A model generated the notes under the pieces. It saw only the letters and a list, made by a program, of their open reading frames with translations, was not told the DNA's origin and did not search any database. From Pseudomonadota bacterium (lineage in GTDB: Bacteria; Pseudomonadota; Alphaproteobacteria; Acetobacterales; Acetobacteraceae): a stretch of 42,672 nucleotides of DNA. Shown one piece after another: positions 22,610-31,244 of this stretch (within the stretch, counting starts at the first letter, position 1; every line of letters begins with the position of its first letter). The stretch lies in the NCBI GenBank assembly GCA_021816925.1, contig JAKAWQ010000030.1:1-42672 (forward strand). Reading direction: 5' to 3'. Made by a program: the position numbers and the translations under genes.

Positions 22610-23530
22610 TCAGACGGGATCCCAGGAGAAGACCTCGCCGCTCCGCTCCAAGGGAACGAAGGAAGGGCCGAGCGCGGGCATCGCGTATTCGCCGATCAGC
22701 TCAGGCGTCCAGCCCTCGGCGCGATGGATGCCGCGCACAGGGCGGCTCTGGCTCATCAGGAAGATCTCATTGTGGCGGGTGGCGAAAATCTGACCGCTCA
22801 CGTCCTTCGCCGCGTCGGAGGCGAGGAACACCGCCATCGGCGCGTTCTTGTCCGGCGTCATCTCCCGGATGCGGGCGACGCGCGCCTGCTGTTCGGGCGT
22901 CTCCGCCGGGATCGAACCCGTCATGCGGCTCCAGGCAAACGGGGAAATGCAGTTCGAGCGGACATGGAAGCGCTGCATGTCGAGCGCGATCGACTTCGAA
23001 AGCGCGGTGATGCCGAGCTTGGCCGCCGAATAGTTCGCCTGGCCGAAATTGCCGATGAGGCCCGAGGTGCTCGTCATGTGCACATAGGCCCCGCTCTCCT
23101 GCTTGCGGAAATGCTCGGCGGCGGCGCGGCTGACGAAGAAGCTGCCATTGAGATGAACGTTGATCACCGCGAGCCAGTCTTCCGGCGACATGCGGTGAAA
23201 AATCGCGTCACGCAGGATGCCGGCGTTGTTGACGACGATGTCGATCCGCCCGAAGGCATCGAGCGCGCCTTGCACGATCCGCCGCGCGGAATTCCATTCC
23301 GAGACGGAATCAGTGTTGATGGCCGCCCGACCGCCCCCTCCCTCGATGATCCCCTTGGTCTGCCCGGCCGGGCTTGCGGAGCCGCCTTCGCCGCTCAAGG
23401 AAACGCCCGGATCGTTCACCAGCACCTTCGCCCCCGCGCGCGCCATCGCAACCGCGATTGCGCGGCCGATTCCGCCGCCCGCGCCCGTCACCAGAGCCAC
23501 CTTGCCTTCGAGCATCGGCCGATCGGCCAT
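22610..23530 (-). CDS. SDR family (3-hydroxyacyl-CoA dehydrogenase/HSD17B4-like)
   Basis: A 306-residue dehydrogenase with LEGKVALVTGAGGGIGRAIA near residue 7, a VNDPGVSLSGEG segment and KVLVND after beta-2, the NNAG block VVNNAGILRD, catalytic Ser in MTSTSGLIGN and Tyr-Lys in YSAAKLG. The long loop after NDPG and the extended C-terminus (about 50 residues beyond standard SDRs) match the dehydrogenase part of multifunctional protein HSD17B4 and its bacterial relatives acting on (3R)-hydroxyacyl-CoA. I chose the ATG at 23530; the upstream in-frame extension overlaps the next gene. It lies 20 bases after the ketopantoate-reductase-like gene in the operon. Confidence 0.88.
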   Translation of the reverse strand: MADRPMLEGKVALVTGAGGGIGRAIAVAMARAGAKVLVNDPGVSLSGEGGSASPAGQTKGIIEGGGGRAAINTDSVSEWNSARRIVQGALDAFGRIDIVVNNAGILRDAIFHRMSPEDWLAVINVHLNGSFFVSRAAAEHFRKQESGAYVHMTSTSGLIGNFGQANYSAAKLGITALSKSIALDMQRFHVRSNCISPFAWSRMTGSIPAETPEQQARVARIREMTPDKNAPMAVFLASDAAKDVSGQIFATRHNEIFLMSQSRPVRGIHRAEGWTPELIGEYAMPALGPSFVPLERSGEVFSWDPV

Positions 23531-23550
23531 CGTTCCCCCTCCCTTTCCCC

Positions 23551-24528
23551 TTATCCCGCGTCGCGGATGCGCACGCGCTGGCGCACCAGGCCAAGGATAG
23601 CGCGCGCGAGCGGCGTCGGTTGCCCGACCCATTCGCCAAGCTCGACCACCGCGCCGAGCAGCGCCTCGATCTCGAGCGGCCGGCCGCGCTCGAAGTCCTG
23701 CAGCATCGAGGTGCGGTGCCGCCCGACCTCCGCCCCGCCGGCAATCCGCCGGTCCACATCGATCGCGAACCTGACGCCGAGCTTTTCCGCCACGGCCTGC
23801 CCCTCGAGCATCATCGCCCGGACGGTCGGCCGCGTATCGGGATCGGTGGTGAGGATATCGAGGGTCGCCGCGGTCAGCACGCTCAACGGATTGAAGGCCA
23901 TGTTGCCCCAGAGCTTGATCCAGATCTCGTCGCGGAGGCGGGGCCGGACGGGAGCCTTGAAGCCGGCGGCAATCAGGAGCGCCGAAAAGTGCCGGACGCG
24001 TTCGCTCAGCGTTCCATCCGGCTCGCCGAGACTGAAACGCTCACCGTAGCTCTGCACGATCACGCCGGGCTCGGAGACCTCGGCGGCGGGATAGATGATG
24101 CAGCCGATGGTCTGCGAGGGCGGCAGGGCGTCCCAAAGCAGTCCGTCCGGATCGACCGCGCGCACGCGCCGGTCGGTGAACGGAGCGGAGAGGCCGTAGC
24201 AGTACCACCAGGGGATGCCGTTGACGGCGGCAACGATGGTGGTCGAAGGCCCGATCAGCGGCCGGAGTACGGGCAGCGCCGGGGCGAGCGAATGGGCCTT
24301 CAACGTGAGCACGAGGTAGTCCTGCGGGCCGAGATTTTCCGGGTCTTCGGCCAAAACCGGGTGGGCGACGACGCGCTCGCCGCCGCTCAAGAGCGTGAGG
24401 CCGTGGGCGCGCATCGCGGCCATGTGCGGGCCGCGCGCGACCACCGAAACTTTCGTGCCGGAGGCTTCGAATTTGGCCGCGATGAGGCCGCCGATGGCGC
24501 CTGCGCCGAAGATGCAGATCCCCGGCAC
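23551..24528 (-). CDS. Ketopantoate reductase (PanE/ApbA)-family oxidoreductase
   Basis: A 325-residue two-domain NADPH enzyme of the PanE/ApbA family: the N-terminal GICIFGAGAIGGLIAAKFEA Rossmann motif, LTLKAHSL with the conserved Lys, and the C-terminal helical part with KLWGNMAFNPLSVLT (the conserved Lys and Asn) and DFERGRPLEIEALLG. Family members reduce 2-keto acids with a branched or dicarboxylic group. In a CoA-linked catabolic operon a role in pantothenate synthesis is less likely than oxidation or reduction of a pathway hydroxy- or keto-acid (inference). It is seven bases downstream of the AMP-forming ligase. Confidence 0.85.
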   Translation of the reverse strand: MPGICIFGAGAIGGLIAAKFEASGTKVSVVARGPHMAAMRAHGLTLLSGGERVVAHPVLAEDPENLGPQDYLVLTLKAHSLAPALPVLRPLIGPSTTIVAAVNGIPWWYCYGLSAPFTDRRVRAVDPDGLLWDALPPSQTIGCIIYPAAEVSEPGVIVQSYGERFSLGEPDGTLSERVRHFSALLIAAGFKAPVRPRLRDEIWIKLWGNMAFNPLSVLTAATLDILTTDPDTRPTVRAMMLEGQAVAEKLGVRFAIDVDRRIAGGAEVGRHRTSMLQDFERGRPLEIEALLGAVVELGEWVGQPTPLARAILGLVRQRVRIRDAG

Positions 24529-24535
24529 GCCGGGT

Positions 24536-26059
24536 TCAGCCCGCGAGGCCGAGTTTTTGCGCGAGGCCGATACGCTGCAATTTGCCGGTCGCGCCCTTCG
24601 GAATTTCTTTCATGAATAAAATTTTGCGAGGAACTTTGTAAGCCGAGAGGCGGGTCGAGCAGAACTCCCGGAGCTCCCCTTCGGTGGTCGAAAAACGCTC
24701 GCGAAGCACCACCGCTGCGGCCACTTCTTCACCCAAAAGAGTGTGCGGGAGGGCAAAAGTGACCACCTGGGCCACTGCGGGATGGTCCATCAGGATCGCG
24801 TCCACCTCGAGCGGACTGATCTTCTCGCCGGCGCGATTGATGATCTCCTTGATGCGCCCGGTGAGCCAGAGATAGCCCTCCTGGTCGAGCCGGCCCTCGT
24901 CGCCGGTGCGGAACCAGCCGTCGGTGAACGACTTGGCGTTGGCCTCGGGGTTCTCCGCATAGCCCTTGGTGACGTTGGGGCCGCGAATGACGACCTCGCC
25001 GCTCTCGCCCGGCGGGAGGAGGCCGCCCGATCCGTCCATGATCGCAACCTCGGGACCGGCGGCAGGGCCGACGGAGCCCGGCTTGCGGGGCCGGGGCGGC
25101 AGCGGGTTCGAGGTCATCTGATGGGAGGCCTCGGTCATGCCGTAGGACTCGATGACGGGGCAGCCGAAAACCTCTTCGAGGGCCGCCATCACCTGGCGCG
25201 GCAGCGAGGAGGAAGAGGAGCGGATGAAGCGGAGGTTGAGCGCGCGGGCGCGCTCTTTCTCGCGCTCGGCGCGGGCGAGGATCGCCTGGTGCATGGTGGG
25301 AACGGCGGAATACCAGGTCGGCCGGACGTCCTCGGCCTGGCTCAGGAAGCGGATCGCGTTGAAGCCCGAGGTGCAGGAAACGCCGGCACCGGCGGCGAGA
25401 GAGGAGAGCGTGGCGCCGATCAGGCCGTGGATGTGGAAGAGCGGCATGATGTTGAGGCAGGCGTCGGCCGGCCCGAGGGCGAGGGTTGAACCGATGTGGC
25501 GTGCCGAGGCGGCGAGGTTGGCGTTCGAGAGCGGCACGATCTTGGGCCGTGCAGTGGTGCCGGAGGTGTGCAGGACGAGGGCGGCGTCCGCGGGCGTGAC
25601 GGGGCCATCTTGCGCAGGAGCGGCGGGCGAGAGCGCGGAGGTATCGAGGCGGAAGAGGCCGGCGGGGCCCTCCGGCTCGGGGGAAAGCTCGATGAGCGGG
25701 ATGCCGAGGCGGGCGGCGACGGCGCGGGCGGGAGAACCGAGGCCCGTCTGGATCAAGAGCGCCTTGGGCTTGAGGTCGGAGAGGTAGAAGGAAAATTCCT
25801 CGTCGCGGTAGGCCGGGTTGAGGGGGGCGGCGCACGTGGCGGCGGCGACCGAGACGAAGGCGGCGGCCATCTCGGGGCCGTTCGGAAGCACGATCGCGAG
25901 CCGGTCGCCGCGGCCGATGCCGACCGCGGCGAGCCGGGCGCGAGTTTCCGCAGCAAGGGCGAGCAGGGCTCGGGTGTCGAGCCAGGGCCGGCCCGGCGCG
26001 CCGATGGCGCGGGCGGCCGGAGCGCGGGCTTCGAGTCGGGCGAGGATGGTGTCGGACAT
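24536..26059 (-). CDS. AMP-forming acyl-CoA synthetase (oxalate-CoA ligase-like)
   Basis: A 507-residue adenylate-forming ligase. The core motifs are present: A3/P-loop LHTSGTTARPKIVPLSN, the YGMTEASHQM block, GWFRTGDEGRLD and the hinge LTGRIKEIINRAGEKISP, with the catalytic Lys in KGATGKLQR near the C-terminus. The N-terminus has RPWLDTRALLALAAE, and PLFHIHGLIGATLSSLAAGA closely resembles the oxalyl-CoA synthetase/FAT2-like group. It makes an acyl-CoA with release of AMP and pyrophosphate. It is the second gene of the operon, 24 bases after the alpha/beta hydrolase. With the NDP-forming enzyme at the other end, the operon has two unrelated CoA-activating enzymes. Confidence 0.9.
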   Translation of the reverse strand: MSDTILARLEARAPAARAIGAPGRPWLDTRALLALAAETRARLAAVGIGRGDRLAIVLPNGPEMAAAFVSVAAATCAAPLNPAYRDEEFSFYLSDLKPKALLIQTGLGSPARAVAARLGIPLIELSPEPEGPAGLFRLDTSALSPAAPAQDGPVTPADAALVLHTSGTTARPKIVPLSNANLAASARHIGSTLALGPADACLNIMPLFHIHGLIGATLSSLAAGAGVSCTSGFNAIRFLSQAEDVRPTWYSAVPTMHQAILARAEREKERARALNLRFIRSSSSSLPRQVMAALEEVFGCPVIESYGMTEASHQMTSNPLPPRPRKPGSVGPAAGPEVAIMDGSGGLLPPGESGEVVIRGPNVTKGYAENPEANAKSFTDGWFRTGDEGRLDQEGYLWLTGRIKEIINRAGEKISPLEVDAILMDHPAVAQVVTFALPHTLLGEEVAAAVVLRERFSTTEGELREFCSTRLSAYKVPRKILFMKEIPKGATGKLQRIGLAQKLGLAG

Positions 26060-26083
26060 GCGCTTGCTTTCCGAATACGCCGC

Positions 26084-27010
26084 TCAGGCTTGTTCCGCCG
26101 GGGCCCGTTCCGCCGGTGCGGCAGAAAGGATGGCGCCGGTTTGCGTGGCCGGATCGCGCGCGGTCCAACGGCCGGAGGCGACAAGGGTGAGGAAATCGAG
26201 CACGGCCCGGTTGAAGAGCGCGGGCTCCTCGAGGTTCATCGCGTGGCCGGTGCGCGGGAACATCACGAGCCCGGCGGTCGGGATCGTGCGCTTGAGGAAG
26301 AGCGAGGGCTCGAGGGTCGGTTCGTCCTCGTCGCCGCAGACGATCAGGGTCGGCACGCGCAGTGCGCGGAAGTTTTCCGCGAGATCGTAGAGATTCGGGC
26401 GCGCGCGCTGCACGCCTTGCATCGTCAGCGCCGAGCCCTCGGTGGAATGCTCGGCGAGTGCAGCCTGGAACTCGGCAAAGCCGCGGGGGTCCTTGGCCTC
26501 GAACTGAAGGCGGGTCGGGCCGCGGCTGTAGGCGAGCGCCCGCTTCGCCATGCCTTCGGCGCGGATGGCGGCAATCGTGGCATCCACCTCGGCGTGGAAG
26601 TTTTCCCGCGCCTTCGCCGCGCCTCCCGTCGGGCTTGCGCCGTAGCCGACGCCGGCGGCGACCAGGCTCACGGCCATATGCGGGTAACGCAGCCCGAAAT
26701 GGAGCGTGGCGAAGCCGCCCATGGAAAGGCCGACGATGTGGGCGCGGGCGATGCCGAGCCCGCGGAGCACGGCCGCGATGTCGTCGGTCGCGCGGTCCTG
26801 CGAGTAGGCGGCCGGGTCGGGAGGCACGTCCGAGGGCGGATAGCCGCGCGCATTGAAGGCGATAGAGCGGTAGCGGCGGGCGAAGAAGCGGAGCTGCGGC
26901 TCCCAGCAGCGCATGTCGCCGGCGAATTCGTGCACGAAGACGATCGGGACGCCGCGCCCGGCCTCGATGTAGGCGAGCTTCACTCCGTCTGCGGCAGTGA
27001 GCGCGGCCAT
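26084..27010 (-). CDS. Alpha/beta-fold hydrolase
   Basis: A 308-residue alpha/beta hydrolase with the nucleophile elbow GLSMGGFA, the oxyanion region FVHEFAGDMRCWEPQL, an acid residue in CGDEDEPTLEPSL and a late His in RTGHAMNLEEPALFN. This pattern (HEFAGD, GDEDEPT, GHAMNLE) is like bacterial 3-oxoadipate enol-lactonase or other small-molecule esterases. There is no signal peptide. It is the first gene of the six-gene minus-strand operon, 187 bases from the divergent Rrf2/SUF operon. It may open a lactone or ester before CoA activation (inference). The last 25 residues are Ala/Pro-rich and extra compared with the family. Confidence 0.87.
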   Translation of the reverse strand: MAALTAADGVKLAYIEAGRGVPIVFVHEFAGDMRCWEPQLRFFARRYRSIAFNARGYPPSDVPPDPAAYSQDRATDDIAAVLRGLGIARAHIVGLSMGGFATLHFGLRYPHMAVSLVAAGVGYGASPTGGAAKARENFHAEVDATIAAIRAEGMAKRALAYSRGPTRLQFEAKDPRGFAEFQAALAEHSTEGSALTMQGVQRARPNLYDLAENFRALRVPTLIVCGDEDEPTLEPSLFLKRTIPTAGLVMFPRTGHAMNLEEPALFNRAVLDFLTLVASGRWTARDPATQTGAILSAAPAERAPAEQA

Positions 27011-27134
27011 CAGCCTTCTCCCCGGATCTGCTCCCGGAAGCTACATCCCGGAGAGCGCGGCGCAACCCCCGGAAAAGGGCCGTGAAGAATGGCCTCGGGG
27101 GCTCTTGACGGCGGTTGCGTGATGCGCCATTTCG

Positions 27135-27162
27135 ATAATCAGGACTTGAACGGTCCGATTAT
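27135..27162. promoter_or_regulatory. Palindromic operator before the SUF operon
   Basis: ATAATCaGGAC, a seven-base spacer and GTCC-GATTAT form a 28-base palindrome broken by one extra A. Outside it, TTTCG and CGAAA continue the symmetry loosely. It lies 36 bases before the Rrf2 regulator's ATG and 124 bases from the divergent hydrolase start. Rrf2 regulators of Fe-S genes (IscR, SufR) bind comparable AT-ended palindromes with GAC/GTC cores, so autorepression by the adjacent regulator is the likely use. GATAAT at 27134-27139 may also serve as a -10 box, although no well-spaced -35 was seen. Confidence 0.65.
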
Positions 27163-27197
27163 GGCCGAAACCGGAGGCTGGAGGTATCAGGGCAGAG

Positions 27198-27686
27198 ATG
27201 CTGCGGCTTTCCAAGCTCACGGACTACGCGGTCGTGGTGCTGGTGCGGCTTTCGGGAAGTGCCGCGGTGCAGACAACGCCCGGGATCGCGACGACGACCG
27301 GCATTCCGGAGCCGACCGTGGCCAAGGTTTTGAAGGCGCTGGCCGGGCGTGGGCTGGTGGCCTCGCAGCGCGGCGCGCATGGCGGCTATCGGCTGGCGCG
27401 GGTACTTGCCGACATTTCGATCGCCGAGGTGATCGCGGCGATCGACGGGCCGATCGCGCTCACGGCCTGCGTGGACGGGGCGAATGCCGGCTGTGACGTG
27501 CTGGAGCTTTGTGCGGTGCGCGGGCGGTGGGATCCGGTGAACGCCGCCATCCGCGAGGCACTGACGGCGATTTCGCTCGAGGACATGCAGGCAGCCGCGC
27601 TCGCTCCTCCGTTCCACATCCTTTCGCTCGCGCGGCCTGCGATCCGGTCGCCCGCGGGCGCCGTTCCCGTTCCTGTTGTCGAATAG
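27198..27686 (+). CDS. Rrf2-family SUF operon regulator (SufR/IscR-like)
   Basis: A 162-residue Rrf2 regulator: the N-terminal winged HTH begins MLRLSKLTDYAVVVLVRLSG, the standard start of the SUF-linked Rrf2 group; GIPEPTVAKVLKALAGRGLV is the recognition part, and SQRGAHGGYRLAR the wing. Three Cys, 91, 99 and 105 (spacing C-x7-C-x5-C), would bind a [2Fe-2S] cluster, which lets it sense Fe-S status. The C-terminal tail of 25 residues is extra. It lies six bases before sufB in the same transcript, and a strong palindrome is 36 bases before its start. It is therefore likely an autoregulating repressor of the SUF genes. The gene name sufR is used for different proteins, so I leave the symbol empty. 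Confidence 0.9.
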   Translation: MLRLSKLTDYAVVVLVRLSGSAAVQTTPGIATTTGIPEPTVAKVLKALAGRGLVASQRGAHGGYRLARVLADISIAEVIAAIDGPIALTACVDGANAGCDVLELCAVRGRWDPVNAAIREALTAISLEDMQAAALAPPFHILSLARPAIRSPAGAVPVPVVE

Positions 27687-27692
27687 GGTGCC

Positions 27693-29159
27693 ATGTCAGC
27701 CGTTGCAGAAACCATCGAGACCGTGAGTGCCGTCACCGAGGGCGGCTACAAGTGGGGCTTCGAGACGGATATCGAGACCGAGCTTGCGCCGAAGGGCCTC
27801 TCGGAGGACACGATCCGGCTGATCTCCGCGCGCAAGGAGGAGCCGGAGTGGCTGCTCGCCTGGCGGCTCAAGGCGTTTGCCGCCTGGCAGACGATGAGCG
27901 AGCCGCATTGGGCGCGCGTCGAGCATGCGCCGATCGATTATCAGGACATCCATTACTATGCGGCGCCGAAGAAGAAGACGCCGAAGACTCTCGAGGACGT
28001 CGACCCGGAGCTGCTGCGCACTTACGAGAAGCTCGGCATTCCGCTTTCCGAACGGGCGGCGCTCGCCGGCGTGGAAGGCGGGCAGGTTGCGGTGGATGCG
28101 GTGTTCGACAGCGTTTCGGTTGCGACGACCTTCCGCGCCACGCTCGCCAAGGCGGGGGTGATCTTCTGCCCGATCAGCGAGGCGGTGCGCGAGCATCCGG
28201 AGCTGGTGCGGCGGTATCTCGGCAGCGTGGTGCCGGCGGGCGACAATTTCTTCGCCGCGCTCAATTCGGCGGTGTTTACCGACGGAAGCTTCGTCTTCAT
28301 CCCGAAGGGCGTGCGCTGCCCGATGGAGCTTTCCACCTATTTCCGGATCAATGCGCGTTCGACCGGGCAGTTCGAGCGCACGCTGATCATCGCCGAGGCG
28401 GGAAGCCACGTCTCCTACCTCGAAGGCTGCACGGCGCCGATGCGCGATGAGAACCAGCTTCACGCGGCGGTGGTGGAGCTGGTGGCGCTGGATGAGGCGG
28501 AGATCAAATACAGCACGGTGCAGAACTGGTACCCCGGCGATGCCGAGGGGCGCGGCGGCATCTACAATTTCGTGACGAAGCGCGGCGCCTGCCGGGGGCG
28601 CAAGAGCAAGATCTCCTGGACGCAGGTGGAGACGGGATCGGCGATCACGTGGAAGTATCCCTCCTGCATTTTGCAGGGCGAGGGGAGCGTCGGCGCCTTC
28701 TATTCGGTGGCGCTGACGAACAACCGCCAGCAGGCCGATACCGGCACGAAGATGATCCATATCGGGCCGAACACGACGAGCACGATCGTCTCCAAGGGGA
28801 TCAGCGCCGGGCGCTCGAACAACACCTACCGGGGACTGGTGCGCATCATGCCGCGCGCGGCGCATGCGCGGAACTTCACGCAGTGCGACAGTCTGCTGAT
28901 CGGCGATCGGTGCGGCGCGCACACCGTTCCCTATATCGAGAGCCGCAACGCGACGGCCAAGGTGGAGCACGAGGCGACCACCTCGAAGATTGCCGAAGAC
29001 CAGCTCTTCTATTGCCGGAGCCGCGGACTTTCGGAGGAGGATGCGGTCACGCTGATCGTGAACGGATTTTGCCGCGAAGTCTTGAAGGAGCTGCCGATGG
29101 AATTCGCCGTCGAGGCGCAGAAGCTCTTAGCCGTCAGCCTCGAAGGCTCGGTTGGTTAA
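27693..29159 (+). CDS. sufB: Fe-S cluster scaffold subunit SufB
   Basis: A 488-residue SufB, the scaffold subunit of the SufBC2D complex on which Fe-S clusters are built. The whole length aligns with the family by eye: [19 protein letters not shown] at the start, [45 protein letters not shown]-like block, [19 protein letters not shown], and the C-terminal [20 protein letters not shown] with the scaffold Cys and nearby Glu in PYIESRN. It begins six bases after the Rrf2 gene and its TAA overlaps or abuts the sufC start region. Nothing is missing. Confidence 0.97.
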   Translation: MSAVAETIETVSAVTEGGYKWGFETDIETELAPKGLSEDTIRLISARKEEPEWLLAWRLKAFAAWQTMSEPHWARVEHAPIDYQDIHYYAAPKKKTPKTLEDVDPELLRTYEKLGIPLSERAALAGVEGGQVAVDAVFDSVSVATTFRATLAKAGVIFCPISEAVREHPELVRRYLGSVVPAGDNFFAALNSAVFTDGSFVFIPKGVRCPMELSTYFRINARSTGQFERTLIIAEAGSHVSYLEGCTAPMRDENQLHAAVVELVALDEAEIKYSTVQNWYPGDAEGRGGIYNFVTKRGACRGRKSKISWTQVETGSAITWKYPSCILQGEGSVGAFYSVALTNNRQQADTGTKMIHIGPNTTSTIVSKGISAGRSNNTYRGLVRIMPRAAHARNFTQCDSLLIGDRCGAHTVPYIESRNATAKVEHEATTSKIAEDQLFYCRSRGLSEEDAVTLIVNGFCREVLKELPMEFAVEAQKLLAVSLEGSVG

Positions 29160-29163
29160 GGCG

Positions 29164-29940
29164 ATGGGATCGGAAGCGATGGCGCTGCTGGAAATCGCCG
29201 GCCTTGAAGCGGAGGTGGAAGGCAAGCCGATCCTGCGCGGGATCGATCTTGCCGTGCCGTTGGGCGAGGTGCACGCGATCATGGGCCCGAACGGCTCGGG
29301 CAAATCCACGCTCGCCTATGTGCTCGCCGGGCGCGAGGGCTTAAGGGTGACGGCGGGCACGGTGAGATTCGAGGGGCAGGACCTGCTCGCGATGGAGCCC
29401 GAGGCGAGGGCGGCGGCGGGGCTTTTCCTCGCGTTCCAGTATCCGGTGGAGCTGCCGGGGGTGGGCAACGCGAACTTTCTCCGCACCGCGCTCAACGCCG
29501 TACGGCGGGCGCGCAGCGAACCGGAGGTCGATGCGCTGCGCTTCCTCAAGGAGGCGCGCAGCGCGCTGAAGCGGCTCTCGATGGCGGACGAGATGCTGAG
29601 GCGCAACGTCAATGTCGGGTTCTCGGGCGGCGAGAAGAAGCGGAACGAGGTTTTTCAGATGGCGCTGCTCAAGCCGCGACTTGCGATCCTCGACGAGACG
29701 GACAGCGGGCTCGACATCGATGCGCTGAAGATCGTGGCGGCGGGCGTGAACGCGCTCAGGGGACCGGGATTTTCCGCGCTCGTGATCACCCATTATCAGC
29801 GGCTCCTCGACCATATCGTGCCGGATCGGGTGCACGTGCTGACGGAAGGGCGGATCGTGCGTTCGGGCGGGCCGGAACTCGCCGTTTCGCTCGAGGAAAG
29901 CGGCTACGCCGGGCTCGCGGCGGAGGCCGCGGCGGCATGA
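29164..29940 (+). CDS. sufC: Fe-S assembly ATPase SufC
   Basis: A 258-residue ABC-type ATPase of the SufBC2D complex. Walker A GPNGSGKSTL, Q-loop FQYPVELPGV, signature FSGGEKKRNE, Walker B LAILDETDSGLD and His switch VITHYQRLLD are all present. The sequence FSGGEKKRNEVFQMALL and ETDSGLDIDALK are diagnostic of SufC. The start is uncertain: ATG at 29164 is used here; ATG at 29179 (MALLEIAGL) fits the shortest homologues, and a TTG at 29152 would overlap sufB. Its TGA overlaps the sufD ATG. ATP binding drives the conformational change that exposes the SufB-SufD interface. Confidence 0.96.
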   Translation: MGSEAMALLEIAGLEAEVEGKPILRGIDLAVPLGEVHAIMGPNGSGKSTLAYVLAGREGLRVTAGTVRFEGQDLLAMEPEARAAAGLFLAFQYPVELPGVGNANFLRTALNAVRRARSEPEVDALRFLKEARSALKRLSMADEMLRRNVNVGFSGGEKKRNEVFQMALLKPRLAILDETDSGLDIDALKIVAAGVNALRGPGFSALVITHYQRLLDHIVPDRVHVLTEGRIVRSGGPELAVSLEESGYAGLAAEAAAA

Positions 29941-31244
29941 GTGCTGCGCTCAAAGAAACCGAGCAGGGGTTTTCCGCGCGCTATCGCGGGCTCGCGGCGC
30001 GGCTGCCGGGGGCGGCCGAGGCGAGGCGGCGGGCGGCGGCGCTGTTCGGCGCGCGCGGGCTTCCCGATACGCGCGAGGAGGCGTGGCGATTTACGAGCCT
30101 GAGGGCGCTCGCCGGGACGGTTTTTTCGCGGGTGGAGGAACCGAGCGAGGCAACGCTCAGGCTGCTGGCGCGGGCGCCGGAGAGCGATGCGCCGCTGATC
30201 GTGTTCGCGGACGGGCGGATGCGCGCGGATCTTTCGCGACTGCCGCGGGAGAGTGAGGCGGAGGGTGGGCCCCGGGGTGGGCCCGGGGGTGAGCGGGGCG
30301 TCCGCGTGACCTCGTTCGCGGCCGAGCCTTCGTTCGAAAGGGTTGGCGAGGGCGAGCCGCTGGTGGCGCTCAACACGATGCTCGCCGAGGACGGGGCGAA
30401 CATCACCGTGCCGGCGGATGTGGACGGCGGGACCCTGGTGCTGTTGCATCTCGGCTCGGGCGAAGCGGGCCAGCCGCCCGCGTTTCATCCGCGCCACCGG
30501 GTAAGGCTCGCGGCAGGTGCGCGGCTTGCGCTTTTCGAGATCGCGCTCGGCGAGGGTGCCTATCTGCACAATCCGCTGATGGAGGCCAGGCTCGCGGAGG
30601 GGGCCTGGCTTCTGCATCTCAGGCTGTTGGAGGAATCGCCCGATGCGTTCCATCTCGGCAGCCTGCACGTGGCACTCGGGGCAAGGAGCCGTTACGAGGG
30701 CTTCGCCTTGGTGCGCGGGGCGCGGCTCGCGCGGAGCGAGGTTCATGCCGCGATCGAGGGCGAGGGCGCGCAGTTCTTCCTGAATGCGGCGCAGATGCTG
30801 GGCGGTGAGCAACTGGCCGACATCACGACGGTGGTGCGGCACGAGGCGCCGGGAGCATCCTCGCGCCAGACGATCCGGAACGTTCTGACGGGGCGCGCGC
30901 ACGGCGTGTTCCAGGGCCGGATCGAAGTGGCGCGCGTCGCGCAGAAGACGGACGGGTACCAGATGAACCAGGCGCTGCTGCTCTCGGAAGGGGCGCAGGT
31001 GAGCAGCAAGCCGGAGCTCGAGATCTTCGCCGACGACGTGAAGTGCAGCCACGGCGCGACGGTGGGCGCGCTTGATGCGGACCAGCTTTTCTATCTCCGG
31101 AGCCGGGGCGTGCCCGAGAAGGAGGCGCGGGCGATGCTGGTGCGCGCCTTCCTCGGCGGCATGCTCGATGCCGTTCCGCATGAGTGGGGCCGTTCGGTGC
31201 TCGAAGGCGCGGTGGATTCGTGGTGGAAGGGCCGGCCGGCATGA
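29937..31244 (+). CDS. sufD: Fe-S assembly subunit SufD
   Basis: A 435-residue SufD, partner of SufB. Family blocks are PDTREEAWRFTSLRALA near residue 40, HHRVRLAAGARLALFE-like in the middle, FFLNAAQMLGGEQLADITTV, KTDGYQMNQALLLSEGAQVS, SKPELEIFADDVKCSHGATV with the functional His in CSHG, and FYLRSRGVPEKEARAMLVRA. A short Gly/Pro-rich tract (GGPRGGPGGERG, from a repeated GTGGGCCC-type DNA motif near 30265-30290) looks like a lineage-specific insertion. The ATG overlaps the sufC stop (ATGA) and the stop overlaps the sufS start. Confidence 0.95.
   Translation: MSAALKETEQGFSARYRGLAARLPGAAEARRRAAALFGARGLPDTREEAWRFTSLRALAGTVFSRVEEPSEATLRLLARAPESDAPLIVFADGRMRADLSRLPRESEAEGGPRGGPGGERGVRVTSFAAEPSFERVGEGEPLVALNTMLAEDGANITVPADVDGGTLVLLHLGSGEAGQPPAFHPRHRVRLAAGARLALFEIALGEGAYLHNPLMEARLAEGAWLLHLRLLEESPDAFHLGSLHVALGARSRYEGFALVRGARLARSEVHAAIEGEGAQFFLNAAQMLGGEQLADITTVVRHEAPGASSRQTIRNVLTGRAHGVFQGRIEVARVAQKTDGYQMNQALLLSEGAQVSSKPELEIFADDVKCSHGATVGALDADQLFYLRSRGVPEKEARAMLVRAFLGGMLDAVPHEWGRSVLEGAVDSWWKGRPA

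Noticed and set aside
24729-27065. A 778-codon minus-strand frame across the ligase and hydrolase genes
   Set aside because: Its composition (Arg, Pro, His) is that of a frame shadow; the two true genes explain the region with motifs and ribosome sites.
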